Assembly (NCBI GenBank): GCA_011799875.1
Contig: CM022302.1
Coordinates: 376,644,569-376,708,568 of the forward strand
Source: Thinopyrum elongatum
Lineage: Eukaryota; Streptophyta; Magnoliopsida; Poales; Poaceae
DNA: 64,000 nt
Reading direction: 5' to 3'
Part shown: in pieces, positions 8,391-21,266 of the stretch
Layout: each line of letters starts with the position of its first letter
Numbering within the stretch: position 1 is the first letter of the stretch
Position numbers and translations under genes: made by a program
Notes under the pieces: model-generated
The model's input: the letters and a program-made list of their open reading frames with translations, nothing else
Database searches by the model: none
What the model was told of the DNA's origin: nothing

Positions 8391-11300
8391 ATGGCTGACG
8401 ATCCTCCACCTCCACCCTATATTGCCGCAATGATGCAGCAGTTTGAACTGAATCGTCAGGTTATGACCGGGATATTGGCTTAGTTCCCAAACCAGAATGC
8501 TCATCCACAGCCTACCCCAATAACACTGCAAGAATTTGTGCGCCTCAACCCGTCTATTTTCCACAACTCCACCAATCCTATGGATGCTGATGATTGGCTT
8601 CATGACATTCTGTTTGAGATGGAATCAACTAATGTTGCTCCTGACAGTTACGTCACCTTTGCGACATTCCACCTGAAGGGTTCAGCTGCTCAAAGGTGGG
8701 AAAGCCACAAGGGTATGTTGCCTGCAGAGACTATAACCACTTGGCAGGAATTTCAGTCAGCTTTTCATGCACGGTACATTCCTCCAGGTCTGATCGACCA
8801 GAAGAAGCAGGAGTTCCGCAAACTCTCACAGGGCACAATGACTGTGGATGAATATCAGAGGAAATTTCTCGAATTATCCCGCTATGCCAAAGATGATGTC
8901 GACACTGACGCACGCAAGCAGGAGAAATTTCGTGAAGGACTGCGTACTGATATAAACCTTGCACTTGCTGTCCATGATTGCACAGACTTCGCAACGCTTG
9001 CCAGCCAATCTTTCCAAGTTGAAACTGCTCTGACTAAGTACCAGGAGTCGCTCAAGCGCACTCGTGATGTTGGCTCATCCTCGGGTCAGCCTGTTCAGAA
9101 ACGTCGAGTGTGGATTCCGCACAATGTACATCATCGACCTGCTCCAACGCCCAGGCCGTCTTATGTTGCACCTCGTCTGCCTCCGCCACCGAGACAGCTA
9201 ACGATTCAGGCTGAACAGTCCAATGTTGTGGCTCCTCTCTGTAATGATGGTTTATGCCGCAAGTGTGGACAGCCAGGGCACCGTGCTTTCAACTATCATC
9301 AGGATCAGCCTCAGAATGCATCACGTCCTCCTGTTGTTTGTAGGAAGGGCCATCGGACCCATCATTCCAGGAATCGTAATGCCAGACTACCTGCTAGTCA
9401 GCTTGTTCATGTCAACCATGTCAAGATTGAAGAAGCTCGACAGGACACCAAAATTGTGATGGGTACCCTACTAGTGAATTCAATCCCAGCTTCTCTACTC
9501 TTTGATTCTGGAGCATCGCACTCCTTCATGTCCGAAAGTTTTGCGCGAAGTCATGACATACCTTTCGAGGAGATGTCCACCCCGTTAGTAATCCAGTCAC
9601 CCGGGGCTAATTGGCAAACTGTCATGGTAAGCCATGGTAATCACATTGTGATTGGAGGATTGATGTTCCCCGTTTCTCTCATTGCTCTCAAGAACTCCAA
9701 CATAGACATTATTCTGGGTATGGACTGGTTGAAGCCTCATAAAGCTTTGATTGACTGTGCCACTGAATCAGTCCGCATCACACACCCTTCCGACCAAACC
9801 GTCAGATACTCAGCTTGAACAGTTCAGAACGCCGAAGCTCAGATTTATGCTCTGAATGCTTTGAACGCCTCACCTCTTGAAGGCATCGAGAATGTTCCAG
9901 TTGTTCATGATTTTCAAGATGGCTTTCCAGAAGAACTTCCAGGAATACCCCCTGTTAGAGCTGTCGAGTTTGTCATCGACTTGAAACCAGGCACAACCCC
10001 TATTGCGAAGCGTCCTTATAAAATGCCTCTGCACCACCTTCTTGAGCTTAAGGAAGAAATCAACAAGTCACTTAAGAAGGGTTTCATCCGCCCCAGTTCC
10101 TCTGCTTGGGGAGCACCTTCCCTCTTTGTCAAGAAGAAGGATGGAACTAACCGATTGGTTCAGGATTATCGGCCCATTAACCAAGCCACAATCCAGAACA
10201 AATATCCGCTTCCCCGGATCAATGATTTGTATGATCAACTTGCTGGATCATCGGTATTTTCTAAACTCAACTTGAGGTTGGGTTATCATCAGATCCGTGT
10301 CCGCGAAGAGGATATTCCCAAGACTGCATTTGTTACTCGGTATGGCTCTTATGAGTACACTATCATGTCATTTGGCTTAACAAATGCTCCAGCCACATTC
10401 TCCCGTCTGACGAATTACATCTTCATGGATTACCTCGACAAGTTCGTCATGGTGTATCTAGATGATATTTTGGTCTATTCAAAGAATAAAGAAGAACATG
10501 TTGAACACCTTCGTCTTGTACTGGAAAGGCTCTGAGAACACCAGATCTATGCCAAGTATTCCAAATGCGAATTCTGGCTTTCTGAAGTAACCTACCTTGG
10601 TCATGTGATTTCCAACGATGGAATTGCTGTTAACCCGGAGCGGGTTCAGGCTATTCTGGATTGGACTCCTCCGAAGAACGTCAAGCAAGTGAGAAGTTTT
10701 CTCGGCCTTGCAATCTATTGCCGTCGATTTGTCGAGAACTTTTCCAAGATTGCTAAGCCCCTGACTGATCTGCTTCACAAAGGCGTTAAGTTTGAGTGGA
10801 CAGACAAATGTCAGGAAAGTTTCCAGACCCTCAAAGACAAGCTAACATCTGCCCCAGTACTTGCTCCTCCCGATTCTCGCAAAGACTTCATGATTTATTG
10901 TGACGCATCCCGTGAAGGATTAGGCTGTGTCCTAATGCAAGAGCGTAAGGTGATTGCTTACAGCTCTCGACAGTTGCGTCCGCATGAAGAGAACTATCCA
11001 GTACATGATTTAGAACTAGCTGTTGTGATCTATGCATTAAAGTTGTGGCGACATTACCTCCTCGGTAATCGTTGCGAGATCTACACGAATCATAAAAGTC
11101 TGAAGTACTTGTTCACTCAGCCATCTCTGAACCTCCGTCAGCAAAGATGGATGGAGGCCATTACGGACGATGATTTGGGTAATTCTTATACCCCTGGCAA
11201 GGCTAACGTGATGGCTGATGCCTTAAGCCGCAAGTCCTATTGCTACAACCTCATGGTTAGGCGAGCTCAACCTCGTCTTTTTGAAGAACTGTGCAAGTTG

Positions 11301-12764
11301 AATCTGCGTATTGTTCCACAGGGATCTCTTAATAACCTTGTGATACAACCAGATCTTGAGAAAGCTGTTAAGAATGCGCAAGCTAAAGATGTTGAAATTG
11401 ATCTGATGAAGAAAGATCTTCACCTGGAAAAGTACAGGGATTTCTCGCTGTCTGGAGATGGAACCTTGTATTTCAGAAACCGCATTGTGGTACCTCGCTT
11501 CAAGCTAATGACTGACAAGGTCATGAAGGAGGCACATGATACCCCGCTGTCTATTCATCCGGGTAGCACCAAGATTTATCGTGATCTCCGTCAAAGGTAC
11601 TGGTGGTCTAGAATGAAGCAGGATATTGCTCGGTATGCTGCTGAATGTGATGTTTGCCATCGTGTGAAAGCAGAACATCAGAAGCCTACTGGAATTCTGC
11701 AACAACTTCTATTCCTTTATGGAAATGGGACAAGGTTCAAATGGAAGTGTCACGGTGCTATTCTTGTCATCGTCGACCAACTTTCTAAAGTTGCACACTT
11801 TCTGCCTGTCAAGGAGATGATCACTGCTAGTCAGTTAGCAGAGTTGTATATCTCCAGAATTGTTTCACTCCACGGCATTCCGAAGGAGATTAGTTCAGAT
11901 CGTGGCGGACTTTTCACCTCAAAGTTCTAGGAAAGTTTCCAACAAGCTATGGGAACTCATATTACATGGAGTTCAGCTTATCACCCCCAATCGCAAGGCC
12001 AAGTTGAGCGAGTCAATCAAGTGCTTGAAGACATGCTGCGAGCTTGTGTTATTTCTTTCGGCAAGAAGTGGGAAGAATCTCTCCCGTATGCCGAGTTCTC
12101 ATATAACAACAGCTATCAAGCCAGCTTGAAAATGGCCCCCTTCGAAGTTCTATATGGACGTAAGTGTCGAACCCCTCTGAATTGGTCAGAAACTGGGGAA
12201 CGACCGCACGTGGGTCTGGATATTATCCAACACGCCGAAGAGCAAGTCCGTATCGTTCGAGAAAATCTCAAGGCGGCTCAGGACTGCCAGAAGAGCAACT
12301 ATGATCGCAAACGATGGGGTTTGATCTATCAACCTGGTGATCAAGCTTATCTGCGAGTCACTCCTATGAAAGGCACTCACCGTTTCGGAATCAAGGGCAA
12401 GTTAGCTCCCTGCTACATTGATCCTTTCCGCATTGTTGCTAGACGTGGTCAGGTGGCATACAAATTGGAGTTGCTGCCACAATTCTCTCATATCCACGAC
12501 GTCTTCCATGTGTCGCAACTTCGTCGTTGCTTCAAGGAATCTCCGCACCGCGCAGTGGATCACGAGATGCTCGAATTGCATGATGATCTTTCTTATAAGG
12601 AGCATCCGATCCGCATTCTCGATGAAGCTGAACGTCAGACCCATCAGAAGGTTACCAAGTTCCTCAAAGTGTAGTGGTCAAATCATACTGAAGATGAAGC
12701 CACTTTGGAACGCGAGGATAATGTTCGTGCGGAATACCCCGATCTTTTCCCTTCTACCTCTTAA
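8391..12764 (+). pseudogene. gag-pol: Element B gag-pol polyprotein with five in-frame stops
   Basis: ATG at 8391 (MADDPPPPPYIAAMM) begins one frame that can be followed without net frame change to TAA at 12762-12764. Domains in order: gag core (FARYIPPG-type region, about 8540-9060), zinc knuckle CRKCGQPGHRAFNY with the last Cys replaced by Tyr (about 9259-9300), protease LLFDSGASHSF (about 9500), RT with [13 protein letters not shown] (about 10450), RNase H ([12 protein letters not shown], about 10900), integrase zinc-binding and core, and a C-terminal chromodomain-like segment (about 12600-12760). Stops are at 8481, 9816, 10533, 11928 and 12672. In the integrase core (about 11700-11760) two compensating indels remove the stretch expected to carry the first catalytic Asp. 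The element is therefore dead but structurally readable. Confidence 0.9.
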
Positions 12765-12787
12765 TTGTCGGGACGAGAATTCTTGTT

Positions 12788-12800
12788 AGTGGAGGAGATT
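12788..12800 (+). other. Polypurine tract of element B
   Basis: AGTGGAGGAGATT sits directly before the TGTAACACCC LTR start and is identical to the tract in element A. Confidence 0.75.
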
Positions 12801-14726
12801 TGTAACACCCCCAGTGGTTAGCTACAGTAATCCCCTTTTGATAATGACATGCCATCATGATCAACAGTGCCTAAGCATCATTTGGATCATATCCCTTTTC
12901 AATTTAAATTCAAATGGAAATTCAAACTAAAAGTGAAAATAAAAGTTGTTCAAATTTGAAAACTAAAATGTTCATAATATTGTAAATATCCAGAGACAAT
13001 TCTAAATTTATAATCAACATTTACTAAATTAATTAAGTGACTCTAATAGCAACAAAACAGAGATATTTAATCCATATTCATTTAATTAAAATCCAAATGA
13101 AAAGATATGGACATCAAACCATTTTCTAGCAGTGACTAATATTGCACTGTAAATATTGGGCTAAGTTACTTAATTTACAAAACTGGAGTTGGGGCAGTAC
13201 ATTTTGGAAAACAGCAACTAAAAAAAGAAAAAGAAAAGGGTAACAGAAGAGGTTTAAAAAGAAAAGGAGAAAGACCCCCTGACTCCCCTTGGGCCTCGGC
13301 CCATTCCCACCGGCCAGCCCACCTAAGCCGACCCACCTCTCCCCACTGGCCTATTTGACCAAACCCCACCGAACCCTAACCGCACCTACCCCCCCCCCCC
13401 CACTCCTCCTCCTCCCGATCCCCTCGCACCTCTTCCCCTCCCCCCTTTCTCACTGGATTGGATCGGGGAGGAGCCCGATCTCGCGCCCCGACACCGGCGC
13501 CCATCCCCAGCGCAGCCCCGCCGCTGTCGCCCTCGCCTGGAACCGCCCGAGGCCACCGCCACCTCGCCGTCCTGCTTCTCCATCGGCCACCTCGAGCCGC
13601 TGCCTCGCCGTCCGGCTCCCTGTGAGCCCCGCGCCCTCCTCTTTCATCTGTGCTCCGGCCTCCCCTCCCCTAGCTCGTTCGCCACCGTCACCGGCGCTCG
13701 CCGCCGCGCCCGACCACAGTCATCGCGATCCCGCCCCTGGCCGCGTGCCTTGCCTCGCCGAGACGCGCAGCCCCGCGTCCCGGGCGCCTCCCCTGGCCTG
13801 CTGGCTTTGGCCGTCGCCGATCCCCTTTGCCGCTGCCGCCGTGCGTACCCACATGGGCCGCTGCAGCCACTGCCGCCACACCTCCCGTCCGCACCCCGCT
13901 GCTGGCCGCGCTCGTCCGCCGCCTCCGCTGCTGCGCCCGTGACTCGCCCCCCCTGCGCTCGCCCGCGCCACGCCCCGGTGCCGCCACCAGTCGTGGCCGT
14001 GGCCTCGCCAACCCTGCTGGGCGGGCGCCCGCTCGGCCAGCGCCCGACGCCCGCGCACCTGTTAAGGCCCCATGGGCCTATGACAACGGGGCCCCATGCC
14101 CCTTTTTCCTAAATAAAAAAAGAGAAAATAATAATAATAAAAATAAAAACAAAAATAAATATTAATTAATTAATTAAATCATTAATTAACTTAATTAATC
14201 TGGTTTAATTAAACTTAATTAACCTACTAATTAAACTAATATGTTAATTAACTAAACAGTCTATGTAGTGGGACCCACATGTCAGTTTGACCCAGTCAAC
14301 TGACCCTGTTGACTGCTGACGTCATGCTGACGTCATGATGATGCAATAAACATTTTTGAATTAAATTAAATTTGTTATTTCCAGAAATTGATTAAATCTT
14401 TATAAATTAATATAAAATAAACCGTAGCTCGGATCGAAAAACTTTGTACATGAAATTTGCTCAGAACGACGAGATGGATCCGAATATGCCCTCCTCATAC
14501 CTGTCACTTGCCTCTAACTACCTGAACATGGAACCTTCCCCTCCGGTTCAGTATACCGAGATCGAGCTAAACGCCGGAAAAATATCCCAGATATTTTCCC
14601 GCTTCGTCTGCGACGTGTAGCACTGCGTTAGGTCACCCCTAACACCGCTTATTGCCATGTCATGCTTTGTGATAGCTTTCATTGCCGTGTATTTATCTGT
14701 TTCCTCCCCCTCTTCTCTCTCGGTAG

Positions 14727-14816
14727 ACCCCGGTACAGACGCAGTTCCCGAGACCGATGCAGCTCAGGAGCCCGACGCCACCGTTGACGACCTTGCCTTT
14801 GCCGCCGAGCAACCAG
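14727..14816 (+). other. Exon-like block 1 in LTR B
   Basis: The block is 90 nt, with acceptor CTCTCTCGGTAG before and CCAG|GCAAGC after, that is, a GC donor where LTR A has GT. The encoded segment ends DATVDDLAFAAEQP, close to that of LTR A, with the same phase. Confidence 0.5.
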
Positions 14817-16496
14817 GCAAGCACCCCCCCTTTGAACATTCCGATATCGCCTATTCTCTTATCTCTTGTGCTTGCATTAGAATTGCTGCTGCTACTGCTT
14901 TACCTATTCTGATGCATATCCTGTTTATTGTAACCTGCTATTGATACCTTACCTGCTTATCCTAAACTGTTTAGTATAGGCTGGGTAGAGACCTACCAGA
15001 GACCCCACTTTGTCCCCAGTTGCCCCGCTGGATTATCAGATGACTCGATCAACGGGATCGACAGCCAGACCCTGGCACTGCACAACACCCCCCTTAGTTG
15101 TACGACACTGCAGCGTCACCATCGAGTGCCGAGGGTGATACCTCGTATAGCACTCCTGATGTTAACTCTGTAGAGTAGCTATTTGGTCATGGTCATCGAG
15201 GGTGATTCCTCCTTATCCACTTCCGATGCGACCCTGTCGCGCAACACTTCAAGTGTGAACCTCGAGGGTGATTCCTCGTAAGTTCACCTTGACGGTTACA
15301 TCGAGTGGGCATCCGTCGAGGGTGATACCTCGGATTCCCCTGATGTTATGGACACACGGTTACTGTGACTTTACCCTTGAACCTTGTTAGAAACGGGTCG
15401 GCCCCGAGGGGGACCCGAGGGAGTTACTTTTCCTGTAGGACTGGAGGGACAGGCGGTACCGCCCAGTAGAGGTGGACCTGAGTTCCCGACAGTCTTTTGC
15501 AAGATGGGTTGTCCTGGATGGTACCTGAGTAATGAATACGAGGTGTGGCCGGGCATTCTTGGCCCTTGTCGCAAGTCCTCGAGATGAGGCGACAGGGTCA
15601 CATCGCTCATGAGTCTCTGCTCGTTACCGCACCCCCAATGTACTAACGATTTGGATATGTGATCTGAGTGGGCCTTTGGCCCGATAGCACTAACCATCAC
15701 ATGGGAAAAGTTATGGGCACTCTGCATTGTATGCATCAGCGAAAAGCTCTGTCAGACGTCCAGTTCAGCATGGCGGCACGGACGGACCGGCGCCATCCTG
15801 TAGTGGTGGTGCCTGGCTTCACCGTGTGCGCAACGACCCAGAGTGCACAGGGCGATGGCCCAAGACCCCTGAGTGCTTAGGATATAGACCGACGAGGACC
15901 TCTCTGCTAAGCTCTAGGTAGGGTTGCGGTGTGTCGTTTGGCCGAGGCCGGGCATGACCCAGAAAGTGTGTCCGGCCGGAGTTAAGCGGGCGTGGTGGGT
16001 AAGTTGGTGCACCCCTGCAGGGAAGAACTAATCTATGCATAGCCAGATCCTCGGTAACGGACGCTCGGAGTTGTATCCCGATCGATACAACTAGAACTGG
16101 ATACTTGTGATGAGTATGGCTCTGGGATTGCTTTCTCACAGGGAGTCGAGAGAGGATCTCTGGCCGAGGGTGATATTTGGATATTATGGCTCTGGGATTG
16201 CTTTCTCGCAGGGAGTCGAGAAAGGATCTCTGGGTGAGGTTGAGACTTAATGATACTACTACTTTATACTGTGCTAATCTACACTCTTGTAATGCTGCAA
16301 GACCACTGAAGATGCTAGTCTTCAATAGGACTAGGCCTTCTCTCTATTCTGGCATTTCTGCAGCCCAGTCCACATATACAGCCCTTCTTTGATAATGTTG
16401 CATATGTAGTGTAGATCCTTGCTTGCTGAGTACTTCGAATGAGTACTCACGGTTGCTTTGCTTTCTTTTTCCCCCATATCCTTTTGATGCAACCAG

Positions 16497-16591
16497 ATGA
16501 CAGAGCCCCTGAGCCAGCTGCCCCTGTCGACGATCACTACTACTACCCCAAGGATGGCTTCTACTATGAGCTGGCCAGTGACCAGGAGTAG
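16497..16591 (+). other. Exon-like block 2 in LTR B
   Basis: The block is 95 nt after acceptor GCAACCAG. In the same phase as LTR A it encodes a Tyr-rich tail including DDHYYYP and YYELA and ends in DQE then TAG (16589-16591). Confidence 0.5.
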
Positions 16592-16892
16592 GATCGGAGG
16601 GTCCCAGGCAGGAGGCCTGCGCCTTTCGATCGTAGTGCTTTCTTTTGCCCCGCCTTTTAAGGGCCTATCTGTGTTTTCTTTTATATCTATACTCAGATAT
16701 CTGATGCTTCCGCTGACGCTTGTATGCGAGCTTATGTATTTGAGCCCTCGAGGCCCCTGGCTTGTAATATAAAGCTTGTATGACTTTATTTATGTTTTAG
16801 AGTTGTGTTGTGATATCTTCCCGTGAGTCCTTAGGCTTGATCGTGTGCATTTGCATGTATGATTAGTGCACGATTGAGCCAAGGGCGTCACA

Positions 16893-17188
16893 CCCAGGTG
16901 GGTTGTGCCCACCTCGGGCCTCCCCTCTGGTACTTTTTTAGCCCATCCTGGGTCTTCTGGTCCAAAAAAATTCTCCAAAAATTTCCGCTGCGTTTGGACT
17001 CCGTTTGATATTGATTTTCTGCGATGTAAAAAACAAGCAAAAAACAGCAACTGGCACTGGGCACTATGTCAATAGGTTAGTCCCAAAAAATGATATAAAG
17101 TTGCTATAAAATGATTGTAAAACATCCAAGAATGATAGTATAATAGCATGAATACTTCATAAATTATAGATACGTTGGAGATGTATCA
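16893..17188 (-). repeat. 3' LTR of element C, part next to the interior
   Basis: This 296-bp segment matches 22658-22952 and ends (plus strand) at GATGTATCA. Its left boundary is the insertion point of element B. Confidence 0.85.
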
Positions 17189-20100
17189 GCATCCCCAAGC
17201 TTAATTCCTAGTTGTCTTCGAGTAGGTAAATGATAAAAGAAATAATTTATGAAGTGTGAATGCTAGCAAAATGCATAAGTTTGATCAATGATAATTTCAA
17301 TCACTTTTCCTAGCATCATAACAGCAATTCTTTCTCATAAAACTTCTCATGTTAAAGTAGCAACCAATTCACATGTTAAGGTTCAAACAATGAATTCTCT
17401 TGAAACTCAACAACCTATGTTCTCGGTCACCAAACAATTGCAATTCAACTTATTCAACAAAATCTAAGTAAGAGCTCCACATACTCAATCATCATATAGT
17501 CTTCTATGATTGCTAGTACTCAAAGCATATTCTTAGGAACAAATGGCATCCATCGAACACAGAGAAAGATAAGGGCTTAATATTTCGCCTCCCAACTCAT
17601 TTATCATAGAGATAATTGTCAACAATAATAAATCATGATCAAATATATTTGACTGGTCATATGTGCCTAGATCTTTCCCCACCACATGATGCTTGCCAAC
17701 TAGAGAATAGTTGAGGTTGAAATGAGATTTCATACTATTGACTCTTTGCATAAAACTAAATACTGAAAAGTAAAAGATAGGCCCTTCGCAGAGGGAAGCA
17801 GAGGTTGTCATGCGCTTTTTATTTGGATGCCCAAGCTCTTAATGCAAAGGAATGTCACATTATATTGCCCCTTATGATAGCAACCTTTATTATGCAGTCC
17901 TTCGCTTTTATTACTTTGCCATCACAAGTTCGTACAATGCTCAATTTTCCCTTACAATAAAAGATCAAGCATATTTAGGAGCATTTTTTATTGCTTTATG
18001 CACCGATGACAACTTACTTGATGGATCTTATTCAATCCATAGGTAGGTATGGTGGACACTCATGGCAAGAAACTGGGTTTAAGGGTTTTTGGATGCACAA
18101 GTAGTATCTCTACTTAGTACGAATTTTTGGCTAGCAAAAGATCCTAGGAAAACACCACATGTTGGAGGATCCATAACAATATAACTTCTATGCAAATATA
18201 CACTACCATAACTCATTATGTTGTCTTCCTTGTCCAACTTCAACTAATTTGCTCAAGTTTGAAAATAATTAATGGGTATTCACAATCATAGAAGATGTCC
18301 AAGATAATATATTTGTATGTGAAAGTTCTCTTCCTTATACTAATCATTCCTGAATTGCTTGTATGACCAATATTGTGATTGTCAAGCTTCAAAAGATTTC
18401 ACTTTCTAAACCCAATGTGAAGCTACTACTAGGCATGATATGAACATATAATTTCAACTTCATGATATTCAATTCATTCAACAATTTACTCATAGGATAT
18501 AAGTGAAGCACAAGAGTAAATGACAAACTACTTCAAAAAGATATAAGTGAAGATCATGCGAGTAGTTAAGTAAATGGGTAGCTAATTGAGGATTCTCTCT
18601 TATTTAAAACTTTCAGATAAAAATATTTTATTAAAACAGCAAGCAAAACAAAACAAAATGACATTCCAAGAATAGCACAACTCATGTGAAGAAGCAAAAA
18701 CTTAGGCTCAACCGATACTAACCGATAATTGTTGATGAAGAAATGTGGGATGCCTACCGGGGCATCCGAAAGCTTAGATGCTTGAGACTTCTTGAAATAT
18801 TATCTTGGGATGCCTTGGGCATCCCCAAGCTTGAGCTTTTGTGTCTCCTTAATTCCTTTTATATCACGGTTTCCCTAAATCTTAAAACTTCATCCACACA
18901 AAACTCAACAAGAACTCATGAGATACGTTAGTATAAATCAATGCATAACCTTATCATTCTCTAATGTAGCAAATCACTAAAATTATTATTGAACATTGCA
19001 TACTAAATGCCTCTGCATATTTAATAGTCTTATCCTCAAATACAATCATTAAACAAGCAAACATAACAGCAATCTGTCTAAACAGAACAGTCTATAAAGA
19101 GTGAAATTATCCTCATACTTCCCTAACTCCAAAAATTCTAAAACTTTACCACACTGTAGAAAATTTGTCATTTATTATTGTGAAAAAAATTTCAACATTT
19201 TATCAAATTCTGAATTTTCTCAATAATTCACGCACTAGCATGCAACTTTCTGTTTTCAAACAGCAACATATAGACTTGCAAAATAAGCATGGCAAAGGCT
19301 ATACTTGACACTTTTATTGAAGTAAAAGATGCAAAACATTATATAAATAACAGAAAGAAAATACAAATAAAATAAAATGACGCTCCAAGCAAAACACATA
19401 TCATGTGACGAATAAAATTATAGCTCCAAGTGAGGTTACCAATAATGTTGGAGACGAAAGAGGGGATGCCTTCCGGGGCATCCCCAAGCTTAGTTGCTTG
19501 GATCTTCCTTGATTATTACCTTGGGTTTCCATGGGCATACTCAAGCTTAAGGTATTGTCACTCCTTATTCTCCTCATATTGATATCTCACCCAAAACTTG
19601 AAAACTTCAATCACACAAAACTTAACGAAACTTCGTGAGATAGGTTAGTATGATAAAGAGCAAATCATTCACTTTGGTACTGTCAAAGACAATATTCATA
19701 ATTGTTCTCACATAATGACTACTGTACTCTATAATTTATACAACTTATATTAAGCAATATAAGCCATAGAAACCATAAAACAAGCAAACTATACATTGCA
19801 AAGAGAATCTGTCAAAAACAGAACAGTACGTAAATATCTGAATTATAGTCATACTTCTGTAACTCCAAAACTTATTGAAACTTAGGACAACGTAGAAAAT
19901 TTGTATACCCATAAACTGTAAAAAAATCAGAATTTTTCGACGCTCCAGTGATTTGTAACAATTTTGGTACTGGGCGCAAAAGTTTCTGTTTTTGCACAGA
20001 ATCAAGTCAACTATCATCCACACTATCCCAAAGGCTTTACTTGGCACTTTATTGAAACAAAAGCTATAAAAAATGATTACTACAATAGATTAATCATGTT
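17189..20100 (-). repeat. Non-coding interior of element C with tandem repeat of about 715 bp
   Basis: AT-rich with no convincing ORF. Two imperfect tandem units lie at about 18600-19315 and about 19316-20055. Paired landmarks such as the GGGGCATCC..AAGCTTAG segment (about 18765 and 19475) and the AAAACTT..TCACACAAAA segment (18881 and 19597) are about 715 bp apart. A related GCATCCCCAAGCTTAAT segment also occurs just inside the 3' LTR (17189). Confidence 0.65.
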
Positions 20101-20156
20101 AACACACAAAAACAGTAGGTAAAAGTGTTGGGTTGTCTCCCAACAAGCGCTTTTCT

Positions 20157-21208
20157 TTAATGCCTTTTAGCTAGGCATGATGATTTCAATGATGCTCGCA
20201 TAAAAGATAAGAATTGAAACACAAAGAGAGCATCATGAAGCATATGACTAGCACATTTAAGCCTAACCCAATTCCTATGCATAGGGATTTTGTGAGCAAA
20301 CAATTTATGGGAACAAGAATCAACTAGCATAGGAAGGCAAAACAAGCAAAACTTCAAGATTTTCAACACATAGAGAGGAAACTTGATATTATTGCAAGCA
20401 TATGTTCCCCTCACATAATAATTTTCAGTAGCATCATGAATGAATTCAACAATATAACTATCACATAAAGCATTATTTTCATGATCCACAAGCACAGAAA
20501 TTTTATTACTCTCCACATAAGCAAATTTATTCTCATTAATAGTAGTGGGAGCAAACTCAACAAAATAATTATCATGTGATTGCAAATTAAAATCATGATG
20601 ACAAGTTTCATGGTTATCATTATTCAATATAGCATATATGTCATCACCATAATCATCATAGATAGCAACTTTGTTATCATAGTCAATTAAACCTCTTCCA
20701 AAATAGTGGATTCATCACTAAATAAAGTCATGACCTCTCCAAATCCACTTTCATCATTATAATAAGATTCAACACCCTCCAAAATAGTGGGATCATTATT
20801 ACCTAGAGTTGACACTCTTCCAAACCCACTTTCATCAATACAATCATCATAAATAGGAGGCATGCAATCATCATAATAAATTTTCTCATCAAAACTTGGG
20901 GGAGTAAAAATATCATCTTCATCAAATATAGCATCCCCAAGCTTGTAGCTTTGCATATCATTAGCATCATGGATATTCAAAGAAGTCATACTAACAACAT
21001 TGCAATCATGCTCATCATTCAAAGATTTTTTGTCAAACATTTTATAGAATTCTTCTTCTATCAATTGAGCACAATTTTCCTTTCCATCATTTTCACGAAA
21101 GACATTATAAAGAAGAATAATATGATGCAACCTCAATTCCATTTTTTGTAGTTTTCTTTTATAAACCAAACTAGTGATAAAACAAGAAACTAAAAGATTC
21201 GATTGCAA
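20157..21208 (-). pseudogene. Gag-like ORF of element C, one frameshift
   Basis: Minus-strand coding from 21208 to 20687 continues, after a single-base shift at about 20686, in the frame of 20627-20157. The product is acidic and Asp/Tyr-rich, with two internal repeats (ESGFGRVSTL..TILEGV and ESGFGEVMTL..TILEEV) followed by DYDNKVAIYDDYGDD. It starts soon after the primer site, where gag is expected, but no zinc knuckle or known gag motif is recognised. It may be a structural protein of a non-autonomous family. Function unknown. Confidence 0.5.
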
Positions 21209-21238
21209 GATCTAAAGATATACCTTCAAGCACTCAGC

Positions 21239-21256
21239 TCCCCGGCAACGGCGCCA
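21239..21256 (-). other. Primer binding site of element C (tRNA-Asp type)
   Basis: On the minus strand the sequence is TGGCGCCGTTGCCGGGGA, ten bases inside the LTR end. It is complementary to the 3' end of plant tRNA-Asp. It proves the minus orientation of C. Confidence 0.85.
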
Positions 21257-21266
21257 GAAAATAGCT

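Larger units (their letters stand above)
6337..16892 (+). mobile_element. Element B: Ty3/Gypsy chromovirus, nearly complete
   Basis: In order: the 3' part of the 5' LTR (6337-7776), tRNA-iMet primer site, short leader, full-length gag-pol reading frame with five in-frame stops, polypurine tract and complete 3' LTR (12801-16892). The remainder of the 5' LTR should lie left of element A, off window. After 16892 (end GGCGTCACA) the sequence is the interior of the LTR of element C, so B is inserted in C. The gag, protease, RT, RNase H, integrase, chromodomain order defines Ty3/Gypsy, and the C-terminal chromodomain-like region plus about 4.1-kb LTRs suggest the Tekay/Del branch. Confidence 0.88.
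12801..16892 (+). repeat. 3' LTR of element B (complete)
   Basis: The LTR is 4092 bp, from TGTAACACCC to GGGCGTCACA. Most of it aligns with LTR A. The GC-rich block (13280-14100) and the AT-rich TTAATTAA block after it (14110-14260) differ the most. It carries exon-like blocks at 14727-14816 and 16497-16591, the GAGGGTGATNCCTC motif series (about 15125-15340), and the tandem duplication near 16115-16250. Confidence 0.9.
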
